Part shown: positions 11,260-22,080 of the stretch, piece after piece
How the letters are laid out: the number at the start of each line of letters is the position of its first letter
Position numbering within the stretch: position 1 is the stretch's first letter
Origin: Formicarius rufipectus
Taxonomy: Eukaryota; Chordata; Aves; Passeriformes; Formicariidae
Reading direction: 5' to 3'
NCBI GenBank assembly: GCA_013399695.1
Contig: VXAU01000683.1
Location: 1,958,780 to 2,022,779, forward strand
Length of the DNA: 64,000 nt
The notes under the pieces: generated by a model
Told to the model about the DNA's origin: nothing
What the model saw: the letters and a program-made list of their open reading frames with translations, nothing else
Database searches by the model: none
Program-made: the position numbers and the translations under genes

Positions 11260-11367
11260 ATTCAGAATTTACAGGACATTTTTATTTAGATATTTAATTA
11301 GAATTAATATAAGTAGTAGAGAAGAGCTGCTTTTCCCATGAATCTCAAGAGGCATCTTCAATTTTTC
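11260..11367 (-). pseudogene. ADGRG7: ADGRG7 exon: GAIN segment with Gln-to-stop
   Basis: After acceptor CCAGCTCAG the frame reads EKLKMPLEIHGKSSSSLLL and ends KNVL, TAA, ILNV. Human has FSVQKGASSSLVSS and then TELQVLLNM, so the TAA at 11271-11269 stands where a Gln codon (CAA to TAA) is expected. Similarity is weaker than for the neighbouring exon, but the order and both ends fit. Confidence 0.6.
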
Positions 11368-11559
11368 CTGAGCTGGAATGTGAAAATAATTAATGACCTT
11401 CTGTCAATATGATTTCTGGAGAAAAATACTGGTAAGTTAGGAAAATAATATCCTAAATCCCAATATATACAGACACTCCAAATGGCAAGGCTTTTAATAA
11501 CAATAAATAAGAAACAGTCACACCAGGGACATTTGCAGTTAGTGGGAAGTTAGAGAATA

Positions 11560-11666
11560 AGAGGCTGGCTGGACTTTTGCCTTCAGATCCAACTTTTGGA
11601 CTCTGTTTCTTTTGCACACCTCTAGCAAATCATCTAAGTGATTTAAATCACTAGTCTGATTTGTTG
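11560..11666 (-). pseudogene. ADGRG7: ADGRG7 candidate exon: GAIN helix
   Basis: A strong acceptor (CTTCCTTGCTTTAG) opens a frame reading TNQTSDLNHLDDLLEVCKR, comparable with human NDDALTTLIEQMETYSL in the pattern LxxLxxxxE. The 3' border is unclear; the frame stays open to 11539. The assignment rests on position between recognised exons and a short helix pattern. Confidence 0.45.
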
Positions 11667-12904
11667 CTAAAGCAAGGAAGTGAAAATCCTGGATTATATA
11701 ATGGATTTTGTTATTGATTTTATACTTTTGAATTAAGAACAAGAGCGACTGATTTGATCTCTCTCTGATCTGATCATCAAATGAGAACTAATGTAGCTTT
11801 ATATCTACAAAATATAAATGCGCACTTAATATTGAAGAAATCTGTTGGGGGAGATTAAGACAAGCTGTGTTTTCAGCTTAGCTGTCTAGAAGAAAGTGTT
11901 ATGATATACTGGCATTATGATAAAAGCTTTAATTACATGTTCACAGTGCTTTTCCACAGGATTGTTTTTTGAAACAGTGAAAAAAGAAAGTACAGTCACC
12001 AGTTAATGAGCTATTCAGTGATTTTTTTTATTGTCAGTACCGGGAGTGTGAGGCTACCTGATTTGTCTCTTGAAGTCTTTTCTAACCCTGATGAGAGGAC
12101 TGAATTATTCATTTCCCTGTGGGCTTGTATTCAAATGGTGTTCAGCATTATGAGGTCTAAGTGCTCTATTAGCCTTGCCTTCATTATGCTCTCGTGCTGT
12201 GCTGTGCTCTCTCCGTGTTACTGGCACTATACTGAGAGACTGAGGACAAGGCTGCTGGTTTCAGGTGCTCAGCCTGAAACTCACGTGATGTCATAGAAAT
12301 GCGCATGTTTGAAGCTCAGCTCCCCCACACCCACCAGCTTCTGAAGCAAATGAAGCAGAGGAGCTATAGCCTTTTTTATTTCCTCTCCTGATCAACATCA
12401 ACTTATCCTTTGAGCACTGCAAAGAGTAGGTAATGGAAATCTGGAAAAATCCCAAGTGACTGTGCCATTAATGACTAATCCAATTTGCAGGTGTTAGGAT
12501 GTGTATGTCCTTACTACACCTGACAGTACAGTACTTTTAGTTGAAATGGTTGATGTCTGCAGATTTCAGTCAAATTAAGTATGTACTTGTTCTTGATCTT
12601 GGTGTTTATTGAGGTATGGTAAAAGATTAATTACACTCTTGATTTTAGATAACAAAAAAAAACCCCTCTCAAACACCAAAAGCATTCTGGCCATTTTGTG
12701 TATGTGTGAATTCATCTATAAATAAGATTATCCAACTCATTTGACATGTGCATTTCTTGTACCACCATATGGCATCAGCATGCATAAAAATCAACTTGTA
12801 ATTGCTTATATTGGCTGAGGTGTTTTTTTTCTCAAAGGAGATTTTTAGAAAATATTCATTCAGAATTTTCCCAGATACAATTTTCAGAAGGATAAAGAAC
12901 TTAC

Positions 12905-13018
12905 TGTTACTTAAAATGTTGAACGGTGACTGAACTTCAGTACTGAGATCACCAACAAGCCTGGGAACATTTTCCTGTATTTCTAGTTTCATTGACTGGC
13001 ACTTTCCCAGTGCTGTAT
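12905..13018 (-). other. exon-like block inside the ADGRG7 remnant
   Basis: It is bounded by a TTGTTGCAG acceptor and an ACA/GTAAGT donor, and is open for 37 codons in one frame (includes LEIQENVPRLVGDL). It lies between ADGRG7 exons, yet the human protein leaves no obvious segment for it. It may be an extra bird exon, a non-coding exon or chance. Confidence 0.25.
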
Positions 13019-13514
13019 CTGCAACAATTAGCAATGCATTTATTAGGATTTATGTTTCATACTACTGTGTCCAGGTTAATCCAACAACACACAGGACTTA
13101 CTTCTCTGTGCCAAAAAGAGAATCATAGAGGAGCTTATTTTCAGTGGAGCAGAATGGATTGCAACATTAGGCTGGGAGATGCTGCAAATCAAAGAAAAAT
13201 CCTCCATTGTTTTCATGAGGCTGCATCAAAATAATGAGTGGGATAAAAACTATCATTATTTGCTAATATACAGCTGTAGGGTTAGTTTGTGAGCTTTCTC
13301 TTTGATTTGGTTCTCCAGCGGGAAGTGCTCCTCTTTTCATATCCCCATCCTTTCTCCAAAGCAGAAGAATTAAGGAATGTTTATGTTAGCGTGAATTGGA
13401 GTTGAATGCTAAAAATATTTTTACATGTTCATGAACCACTTTCATCCTGAAACAGAAGAGAAAATGCAGTCGAGTACATCTAAAGAAATGGCAAAAGCTA
13501 AATGTAACATTGAC

Positions 13515-13589
13515 AAGATTATTGTGGATGAATTCTATTTCATTGGCATCCAAGAGTTGATTCACTATAGCCATTACTGCCAGAGATGC
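13515..13589 (-). pseudogene. ADGRG7: ADGRG7 exon: GAIN helix QLLDA
   Basis: The frame after a T-rich tract and CTTAG acceptor reads ASLAVMAIVNQLLDANEIEF, matching human KKVAIVTVSQLLDASEDAF. Phase 0 fits the preceding exon. The donor is poor: the only GT choices are CTT/GTCAAT and AAT/GTTACA, and neither is consensus. No stop lies inside the matched part. Confidence 0.75.
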
Positions 13590-14074
13590 CTAAGCCTAGC
13601 AGTAAAAAAAAAGGCAATATTCAGATGCAATTGAAATAAATCACCCCGTGTGCTACAAAATGAATGGGCAAGATAAGAACACTTAACCAACACGGCTTGA
13701 AGGTACACACAGTAGAGTAACGAAGTACAGCAAGCCATTCAAGGGAACACAAGCTTTGTGCCAATGGGTTCATAAATGCTACACTTTAATGAATTTAGAT
13801 GACAAATATTAAATTATTAATTTAAGCATCAAATGATACTTGTATTGCAGTTTCAGATATATGCAGCTCTGAGAACTGACCCAGCAGTGATTCCATAAGT
13901 ATGCATTCAAGGCTGCTTAAATAACTCTTCTAAATGACAAAATCACTGCATTTGTTTGTGGTGTTATGTATAGTTGAGAGGAAGGACAGTGTCTTCTGCT
14001 GGTAGAGGTGGAACAGAATTAATATCCCAAATACTAAGCCACACAAGTCTTATTTTAGTCCTAAGAAGTCTCAC

Positions 14075-14224
14075 CTGAAAGTTTTCTGAAACATTTGGCT
14101 TTTGCATAATCTGCACTGTGATATTTGCAGCAACAATGGTGTCTTGTGTGAGCAGTTGATCTGGCATGGAAGTGAGGATTGGAGTGTTACTTGCTGAAAC
14201 CTTGCTGGGTCCTGCAGTTTCAAC
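14075..14224 (-). pseudogene. ADGRG7: ADGRG7 exon: start of GAIN region, intact
   Basis: A CCTCACAG acceptor and CAG/GTGAGA donor bound exactly 50 codons in phase 0. It reads VETAGPSKVSASNTPILTS, then QLLTQDTIVAANITVQIM, matching human VKDVTAPLNN...QILTS...LTAENITSATRVVGQIF. There are no lesions, and the ANIT and NVS sites could be N-glycosylated in a working protein. Confidence 0.85.
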
Positions 14225-14399
14225 CTGTGAGGAAAATGCCATTCAACAGAAAGAAAATAGGAAAAGGAAGAAAAGACTCACTACTTTTACAACATTCTCA
14301 CACTAAATAAAAACATACAAATAATTGGTGGTCTAAAATGTTTATGTGAATGCCAAGTATGCTATGTTTGTAAATTCTCCCTAGAGAATGACTTCATGA

Positions 14400-14725
14400 A
14401 TTCAAAGAATAGCTTGTGTTGGAAGTGAGCCCTGGAGGTCCTCTAGCCCAGCAGGGACAGATGAGACGAGGCTGCTCAGGGGCTCACTTTGAATACCCAC
14501 AACTTCCCTCAAAAACCTGCTTGTTTGACCAGCATGAAGGGGAAAAATTTTCTCTTACCTAATTGAAACTTCCCATATTGCCACTTGTCTTTGTGGCCAC
14601 TCACCTAAAACTGTACACTCTGAAGAACAGCCTGGCCTCATTGTTCTCCACACTTTGCTGAGAGGTAACTGCTGACAGCAGCAGGACCTCCTCTTTGTCT
14701 TGAGGTCATTGAGTTTCTGAGTCTA
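14400..14725 (-). mobile_element. old CR1 LINE fragment
   Basis: Reversed CR1 3' end and adjoining part: GTGTTGGAAGTGAGCCCTGG, then AGCCTGGCCTCATTGTTCTC further in. It is strongly diverged and lies in the intron between ADGRG7 exons at 16.6 and 14.2 kb. Confidence 0.6.
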
Positions 14726-16620
14726 TAAATTTCTGTACACCTTTCACTATTTCTTAAATAACCAGAACAGGATTTTTTGAAAAGCCATCAGAAGAACTTG
14801 AGAAATGTCATCTAGAGTAATTGTGTCTCTCAGCACAGTGTTTGTAACATTCACTGAGGACATTGTCTTCAGTACATTATACATAATTTCAACTTGGAAT
14901 AAATGTAAGGGGAAAAAAATATTCTTGTACTGGAGATACTAATAAGAATTGCTATAAGCAATGCCTGGGTCTAGCTTGAGTTAACCAGCACTCAAAGGGC
15001 TGAGAGTAAATGTCTGTAGTAGCTTAAAATTCTAAACACAAAAGAGACATTCACTGTATGATATATGAAGGTACAGCTAGATAACAAGATTTAAAGAGGC
15101 AGAAAATCTGCTAATCATGAAGTCAAGTCATCTTTTTCCTAATCCTGTCAATGAATAGCTTAATTGAATAACTTCAATAACTGAATTGTTCTCAAATTGT
15201 TGATGTTGGGAAGCTATCAAAATCAAGATTAATTCATTCATGTAGTATTGAAGTGTTTATAAAGCTTGGAATGGTTGGAAAGAAAGGTGAATGTATTGCA
15301 TGGAGAAGAAGGAAATTTGCATTTATAATTACTGGAGATTATATTATTTGACTTGAAAACAACTGCATATGCATCACAAACAAACAGTACATCAAGAACT
15401 CCTGTTTTCACTGTTCTTACTTCTGACTTTTAGCATGACCTTTGAGTCAAAATAAGTATTTCTATTTAAAAGGAATCAAATACTTTTAAATCTCGGCTCT
15501 GGATGAATGGCATGAACACCTCCTCCTCCCATTCCCGGGCTCCCTGAGCGGCCCTCGGCTCACTAGATGGCAGCCCAACATTACAGCTCTCAGTAAAATC
15601 CCGTGTTATTGATTACTGACGGCAGAAGAATAACCTGATGTTGTACCTTACTGGCATTAGAAGTAATTACTGCTAATTTTATATATTAGTTTGAACCTTT
15701 TAGTGAAGGCTGTGTACTGGGAAAATGCAATATTGAGCTCAAGGGTTTCCCAGCAAAGGATCCAAGCAGGTGGAGTGTTGCGTTGAAGGTACAGTAGTCA
15801 AAAAAAAAAATGCCCAGGGACTGTAGCTATGTTTGGGTTTTTTGTTTGTTTTTTGGTGGGTTTTTTTGGGGGGTTGTTTGTTTGTTTGTTTGTTTTCTGG
15901 TTTTTTGTTTTTGTTTTTGTTTGTTTGGGTTTTTTATCAGTTGGGACTAGTGATAAAGAAATGAAAAAAAGAAGCAGAATAAGAGAAACAGTCTCTGTAA
16001 TGTGCTTACCCATGTTCAGCTCTCCACATTTTGCACATATGGCAGAGCTAAATCTGGAGAAAGGTTTAGGAGTTTATGGATATTTTTGGATTTAATATAT
16101 GTCATTCATATAAGAGAGTCTGAATTTGTGTTCTTGAAGGACAGAAATGTCCTGTCCATGTTCAGCCTATCATAGGACTGAATGGAAACCCTTCACTCCT
16201 AAACCCTCTAAAGGTGTCTGTGTCAGTATCACTCTTGTGCCAGTCTCCTCTAAATCCTTTGCAATTCTCACTGATTTGGCATCCTGGGTCAGCATCACCT
16301 CCGTTCAGAGGCAATTGCTGTCAATTGGGAACCCAACTGGGGAAATTGCAGGCTGGTTAAGAAATATGAAATAGAGTGCTGTAATCAGGCAAATCCAAGC
16401 AAAATAAAATAATCACCACTGGAAATTCAGGTCATTTGTAAAGCAGTTGTATGCCAAGAATGCCACTGGAAAGGGCTTTGGCCAATTATTTTGCTTTCTG
16501 CAAAGTTTTAAGAACCATAACATACATATTTCTTGCCTCAATTTCTTATCCCACTTCCCCGTCCCCTCCCAGGGATAATGCAGGATGTCAGACACTGCTT
16601 AAATAGTAATTTAATGTTAT
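14726..16620. other. ADGRG7 remnant intron
   Basis: It holds the T-rich repeat at 15829-15936. Around 15500-15660 the base composition is richer and less repetitive than the surroundings, but I see no exon there. Confidence 0.45.
15829..15936. repeat. (GTTT)n-rich simple repeat
   Basis: GTTT units and T/G runs over about 100 bases. Open frames across it on both strands are artefacts of the repeat. Confidence 0.9.
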
Positions 16621-16727
16621 CTGTGATGCTAAGAAGTCCAGATTTTCATTACAATTCAGAATTCAGGGGGGCTTTAAAGTAGTTTTCCATTCTCTGGAGC
16701 ACATCTGGATTGCTAGTGGAGCATTAC
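16621..16727 (-). pseudogene. ADGRG7: ADGRG7 exon with in-frame TGA and broken donor
   Basis: The acceptor AAATTACAG is good. The frame reads NAPLAIQMCSREWKTTLKPP, TGA (16665-16663), ILNCNENLDFLASQ, matching human NPMAVRLCSLSLYGEIELQK, then GNCNENLETLEKQ. Phase in (two bases) and out (0) fit the neighbours. The base after the last codon is CAG/ATAACA where GTAACA is expected, so the donor G is changed to A. It does not look like a U12 AT-AC donor, which would start ATATCC. Confidence 0.85.
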
Positions 16728-17498
16728 CTGTAATTTTGTAAAAGCAGGAAGATACTCATTTGTACAGAAGCACTCACATATGCATATGACCTCACTGGGA
16801 ATTCAAACTGTACACTGGGTGCAACTTTCTGTTTGCTTATAAAAATTTGTCTTTCAATGTTACAAGTGGCCATCAGTAATTGAACTAGTTATTGTTCTCT
16901 TTAGAAGATGTGTTTTACATTCATATACACAATCCTGTCAGAGTGGCTAACGTTCTCTATGTTGAAATCAGACAGGTTTAGTTATGCTAGAGCCGCAGAA
17001 ACACATCTCTGAAATGGGAGGCACCAACATCAGCACTGAACTATCAGAAAGGTGTTCTACCACATCTTGAAAAACATCGTTTATATGTCATGAAAGAAAT
17101 GTAAAGGGCACATGGAGCAGCTGTGAAACACTCACTCCTCTACAAGGTCTTTGAAAGTTGAGACAGTTCACTGAACCACAGCTGATGTAAAGTGTCCTGA
17201 ATCCCAATGCTAAATAGTAGGATATATAAAGATTGTTTTTCTATCAAAAGGCTGTTCAGGAGCAGACTCTCAGCCCAGCCCCAAATAGGCGCAGATCTGA
17301 CTCAATGTGTGTACCTTAAATTCTCTGCATTTGGGGTAGAAAGCTCAGTGGAAAAGTTTGTGCTCCTGCTGCCTAAGCTACACAGTTGTGGTTTCAAACA
17401 CAGACTTCTCATCTTGCCTAATAATCCAGCATCTTTCACAAACTTTACACTTACTTTTAGGAAATGGAAGCAAAAGGATAGAAAAATATCCAATGCAC

Positions 17499-17623
17499 AG
17501 TATGGGGTTCACATTTTTCTTTGGAATTGCCATATTTACCCAGTATGATCCATTCGAAAGTAAGGGGATTTATATTGCTTTCAGAAATGTTCACTGTGCT
17601 GGTACTGCTGTCACAAAAAATAA
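17499..17623 (-). pseudogene. ADGRG7: ADGRG7 exon: Cys-rich linker, donor lost
   Basis: A strong acceptor (TTCTTTCTGTGCAG) opens IFCDSSTSTVNISESN, then LTFEWIILGKYGNSKEKC and EPHT, matching human ANFCENSTYMGFTFARIPVG and then RYGPSLQTCGKDT. The next exon needs one extra base here, but the sequence is ACT/GTGCATTGG with no good donor in the needed phase. A usable GG/GTAAAT site lies inside the exon and would skip the second Cys. Confidence 0.72.
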
Positions 17624-18164
17624 CTGCACAGAAAGAAAAAAAATAATATATCCAGATTTAAGGCAGGCATTCTAGGGTAAAACAGATAAAAACCCATGCT
17701 CAGATCTCAGCCATAGCCTCTATCCTCACTCCAGAACGTGTGATGATTTTTATTCCTTCTTTTGGCAGAAATAGTAAGCTTTGTCTAAAGTAGTTGTTTT
17801 ACATCCTGCTGCAGCTTCAGAAAACAAACAAACAAATAAACAAAATCACAGTTCAAGCAACAGCAGGGAAATTCCAAATCTTAGAAATTTCTGAATATAT
17901 TATGGAATTTGTTGTGTTCGGCAAACTCTGAAAATGTTAAGGGTTTTTAAAAAAGACTGGAAAAAATCTAGAGTGGCTAAGGGTCTTCTGCAGCAGAAAT
18001 TTCAATAGGAAAGGTATTGGTGGATGGGCCTCAGGTTCTGAAAAATGAATCCAAGAGCTGGAGGACATCCAGAGACCAGGCTTGCCTCACAGTCTCACCT
18101 GGTCTCCAAGGAAAGGATGAAGCTGGAATCCCTTCCTATAATGTTCACAGTGGGTACTGTACAC

Positions 18165-18263
18165 CTGCGCCCTGAGTGCAGTGTATGCCCTTGAAATAAT
18201 GCAGAAAACTGAAGCTAAAGACTGCCATTTGATCTGACATATTAGTGCCTGTGTTTTGACACA
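18165..18263 (-). pseudogene. ADGRG7: ADGRG7 candidate exon: eroded EGF-like module
   Basis: One frame reads VCQNTGTNMSDQ and later HYFKGIHCTQ, which resemble the two ends of the human EGF-like module (FCRNGGTWENGR and EEWKGLRCTI). The middle, where the human protein has the CIC pair, reads MAVFSFSFL with no cysteine. Borders are guesses chosen for phase: acceptor TTGTCAG and donor CAG/GTGTAC. Confidence 0.4.
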
Positions 18264-18605
18264 CTGACAAGCTGAGTAAAGCCAGAAAACTCAAAAATAA
18301 ACGGCATTTCCAGGAACACAAGCCATTTTATATTTCTAATGTTCTTGCTGAACTGAAAAGATTGCCTAACTTCTTACTCTTTATATAGAATTCATAGAAC
18401 TGGAAGATTATTGCAAACTAGAGGGGCTGTGCAACGTGGCAGGGGTAATTCTGTTCTTGGCATGCATTGCTCAGCTTTTGCTCATGTTGTTGCTATTTAG
18501 CAATTGTGTTTCGGGCTGTCTCAGCTACATTGCAGCCAGATGTCTGTGATGGTAGTGGAATAACATCTAAGTGTCACTAGGTAATGTCCATACTAGAAAT
18601 CAGCT

Positions 18606-19262
18606 TTACAAAACGCATTGGCTCTCCGTTGGAAATCTTACAGAAAGGAAAGGAAAACTCTGAGACCTGGGTGGCCCAGCTAAGCAGCTGTGGAGAACAT
18701 CTGTATCTGTGGGAGCTGGGTGCCTAGTTTTGGGCAGCTGTTGCCTCATTGCCCAGCAGCACTGCTTCGCTTGCCAGGCACATGCATGTGGCACGGGAGT
18801 GGCACTGCTTTGGATTGGGAGCCTGGGAACCCACAGAATACTGGGCAACCTGCAGCCTCTGTCTTGCTTGGTGAGAGCACACCCGAAGCAGCCAGGCAGA
18901 CAGCTGGGTAATCTGGCACGGAGGATCCCAAATCCAGAGAGGCTGCCCTGCCAATATCTGTGCCCTGGGCTGGCTGCTGAGGAGCAGCAGGGGTGGCTGG
19001 GGCAGCCTCGGGTGGCAGCAGTGGGGACAGTGGGCTGGGGGCAGCGGTCTCGCTTTGGCACTGGCTGCAAAGGGGTGTAAGGAAAGGGAAAGATGAAGAC
19101 AGGGCTGACACTTCTTTGAAAGATGCAAAACAGAAAAGCACAGAGCTGTGGGGTAAAAAGACCAGCGTTTACCCCTGAGATGCAGACACAGCTGCCATGG
19201 GGCCCCTGCAGCAAAGGGCAGGTGGCAGCAAAGGCCATCAGCCTTACCTTTGCCTTCCCCAA
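18606..19262. other. GC-rich patch in ADGRG7 remnant intron 1
   Basis: The patch is richer in G and C than its surroundings and so has long open frames on both strands (up to 218 codons on the minus strand). The proteins are Pro, Ser and Cys rich with no domain I know and no splice context. I treat it as non-coding. Confidence 0.4.
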
Positions 19263-19961
19263 AAGAGTCCCTCTATAACAATGGGATGCTCGTGAGACCC
19301 GTTCATGCTAGCTGAAGCTGTGCCTCAACTTAGTGTTCCTGGTAATTTAGCCTACTGTTCAAGGTCTCATATATTTTGCTGAGATGAAACACTGACCAGC
19401 TTTCTGCTCCAAGTTTATATATGGAAGTGTTTTAAAAGTGTGCATTGACCTGATTTCCACATATAGAATATGCAAATCTCTGAAATTCTTTCCATAATTT
19501 TTTCTGTAATGCAAGTCACAATGAAAACTTGAACAGTTGCTATACAGCACGTTTTGCTTATATACATGCAAACATATAAGCATATGCAAAGTGAAATATT
19601 TCCACTTTAACATACAATTTACTAGGCTAGATAGAGGTTTACTTTTGGCTTTTAAAAGATAAATCAAATTTCTCCCAGAAGAGTGAAAAAATGTTAAGCC
19701 ATTTCTCAAAGTTAAATCAGAGGAGTCATGACCAGCGTGCGAGTTACAAGGAAAATGCTCCTGAGATTGCTTGTCATCCAATTCTGTTTTACAACAGCAT
19801 ACATAATTTGGGGTACTTCCATAAACATCAGCATAAGAAAATAAATGTTTGCACCTGAGAAGTGTGCAACATGGATATGTTTGCCAGCAATTATATTTAA
19901 TTATTTAAGGAAAGGAAGAAGCACCCTAAGAGCTCAAATGGGGTAGATTTGTGTTTCTTAC

Positions 19962-20067
19962 CTGCTTTAAACCTGACAAACTGCCAAATACACAGTCCCC
20001 AAAGGGTCACAGTCACTACACAACACGTAGTTCCAACCAATATACTGTCCCACTGGAGTGAAGGCAT
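19962..20067 (-). pseudogene. ADGRG7: ADGRG7 first coding exon: N-terminal anchor, intact
   Basis: The ATG at 20067 starts MPSLQWDSILVGTTCC and continues VVTVTLWGLCIWQFVRF before a GCAG/GTAAGA donor. Human ADGRG7 starts MASCRAWNLRVLVAVVCGLL, then a hydrophobic stretch ending GLGIWRIVIR. The hydrophobic stretch serves as a signal or membrane anchor. Start codon, length (35 codons plus one base) and donor are all preserved. Confidence 0.85.
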
Positions 20068-22039
20068 GTTATGGTGCAGACTGTCTGCTAAGCTATGAAA
20101 TGGTAATATACATTCATAATCTTGTGATGGATAAACCATTAACTATTGTCTACTGATGAAACTCTGACCTTTTCCATACTACGTATGAAAAAAATGTTTT
20201 GGCGTGTGTTGTGTGTATCATCTCCTGGGGACTGACTCAGAGCAGACCTGCACATACTCTGGGGAGAGGGATTGGCTGGCACAGGACAAAATCGTGCCAG
20301 GACATGTGCTAGCACACAGGGATTAGTCCTGTGTTTCCTTTGCACTTCCGACACTATATATGGTCACTCAGAAGGCGGTGGCACAACTGTGAATAAAGTC
20401 TGCGTGACACAATTGGGAATAAAATCTGTGTCTTCTGATTCACTCAGATGGGAGTGGGGAAGCAAAAGAAAATGGATAAAAAGCAAAAATAAAATGTGAA
20501 GTAGAAAGAAAATTTATACCACCAGACCTGCCATAATCAGCATCATCTTCTGCATGTTAGCATGTACCCCACTGACAAATTCAAAACTAAGTGAAGAAGA
20601 AAATTGAGTTATTTTAAGAATAAACACTATCTTCTTTTGTCATCAGCCATCAGTGAATTAATTCGCTGTGTGTAAGTAGGGACAGTAGGTACAGTACCTC
20701 ATTTTCACATGGTATTTTTCTTTAGTGAGGAAAGGAGTTTTGTTTGGCTTTTTCCAAAGGAATTCCATCTCAGTTTAAAAAAACAGGGCTCAAAAAGCTG
20801 ATGTGCTGTGCTAAGCATGCATGGAAACACAGTCAAAAAAAAGGGCTCAGGTGTCTTGGGATGTAGTCTAATGGTCTAGCCAATAGGTACTACAAATGCT
20901 GCTATTGATACTACTGGATACTACTGTTTCTTTAACAAATTACAGATTATTGTAATGTCTTTAATTCTTATCAAGAATAAAGATGAGTAAAACGAGTTAT
21001 GAATTTAATCTCTTTGGTGGCAATCTGCAAGGTATGCATAATACTCATATTCAAAGAAACTGATATACAGAAAATAGAAGAACTCATCTAACATTCAGTG
21101 ATCCAGACACTGTATTGAAGAAAGCACTTAAGACTGAGGAAATGCTGAAATAACTAAGATTACTTTTACAAATGAGAGCTCCAAAATTGTTAGTAAGCTT
21201 CTTCAGACAGACAAATGTCTTAAGAATCTGCTCACATTGGTTTTAGTTAAAGACAGGCCACGCCACCGTGCCAATGTACTGGGACAAACTTGCTGGTGGG
21301 ACAGAGCTGATTGTTGTCCCTCTGGGCACAGCTCTGTCCAGCTGCAGGGGGGTCTGCCTGCCTGTCTGTGGTAGCCCTTGTGTTACAAGTGTGTGTCTTG
21401 CCCTAGACCTTTCCTTTCTCCATGTTATTATCATTAGCATGGAATACAGAGAAGGAAAAATATCCTCAGTGCTTGGATCAGCACAGTGGCACAAGGAGGG
21501 TGCAGAGCCTGTGACACCTAGCTGATGAGTGGAAGTCCAAGGGTGGGAGGAAACATCTGTCTCCAGCCACTGAGGGGCAATTTAAGCCTTTTAGCTCAAC
21601 AAAGGGCCAAACTCCAGTTTCCCTTGAAGAGGTTGCACAGGCACTGGAAGGTTTCATCAGAGGGGCAGAAATGGTGCTCTGTGGGGCAGGGCAGCAGAGG
21701 TGCCTGCTTTGCCCAGCAAGAACAGCCATGTTGGAGGCTGTGTGTCACAGCTCCAGGGCTGGCCCTGGCATGCATCACACTGCCCAACCATCCCACGGGC
21801 TATGAAGCATTTGTGGGATCACCCAGGCAAACCCTGGGAGCCTGATGGCTGTATGGCCCAGCTATCTCACTGCTGTCAAACTGAACAACAGAGATGCTCA
21901 GCTGGAGAGAGACATCTCTCCCTTGTCCTGCTCACAAAGAATGCTTAGGAACCTTCCACAAGTTAATTGCTTTATAGCCTCTTGCCATAAGCAGTTAAAT
22001 GTTTGTTGTTCTGTGGTTGAAAAGGACAGGAAAGTAAAC

Positions 22040-22080
22040 CTAAGAGACACACAGGATCTGGATCTAAGAGACACACAGGA
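22040..22080. repeat. two-copy tandem repeat, 24-base period
   Basis: The 17-mer CTAAGAGACACACAGGA occurs at 22040-22056 and again, perfectly, at 22064-22080. Confidence 0.95.

Larger units (their letters stand above)
4820..20067 (-). pseudogene. ADGRG7: ADGRG7 (GPR128) adhesion GPCR, inactivated gene
   Basis: ADGRG7 is an adhesion GPCR with an N-terminal membrane anchor, a GAIN domain with a GPS cleavage site, and seven membrane helices. Exons matching the human protein as I recall it lie in the right order: anchor (20.0 kb), EGF-like remnant (18.2), Cys-rich linker (17.6, 16.7), GAIN (14.1, 13.5, 11.6, 11.3, 11.1), GPS (8.9), TM1 (7.4), TM2-TM3 (5.7-5.35) and TM7 plus tail (5.0). Lesions: stops at 16663, 11269, 11078, 8808 and 5474; a frameshift near 11100-11120; donor GT changed to AT at 16620; a lost donor near 17498; and no room for TM4-TM6. 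So many independent hits argue against assembly error. The locus sits directly downstream of TMEM45A on the same strand, as in human. No intact receptor can be made from it; a truncated transcript remains possible. Confidence 0.9.

Noticed and set aside
15798..16095. Overlapping ORFs on both strands rich in Phe/Val or Lys/Thr
   Set aside because: They translate the (GTTT)n simple repeat.
18606..19262. 218-codon minus-strand ORF inside ADGRG7 intron 1
   Set aside because: It lies in a GC-rich patch with long frames on the other strand as well; its composition is Pro/Ser/Cys rich and unlike ADGRG7.
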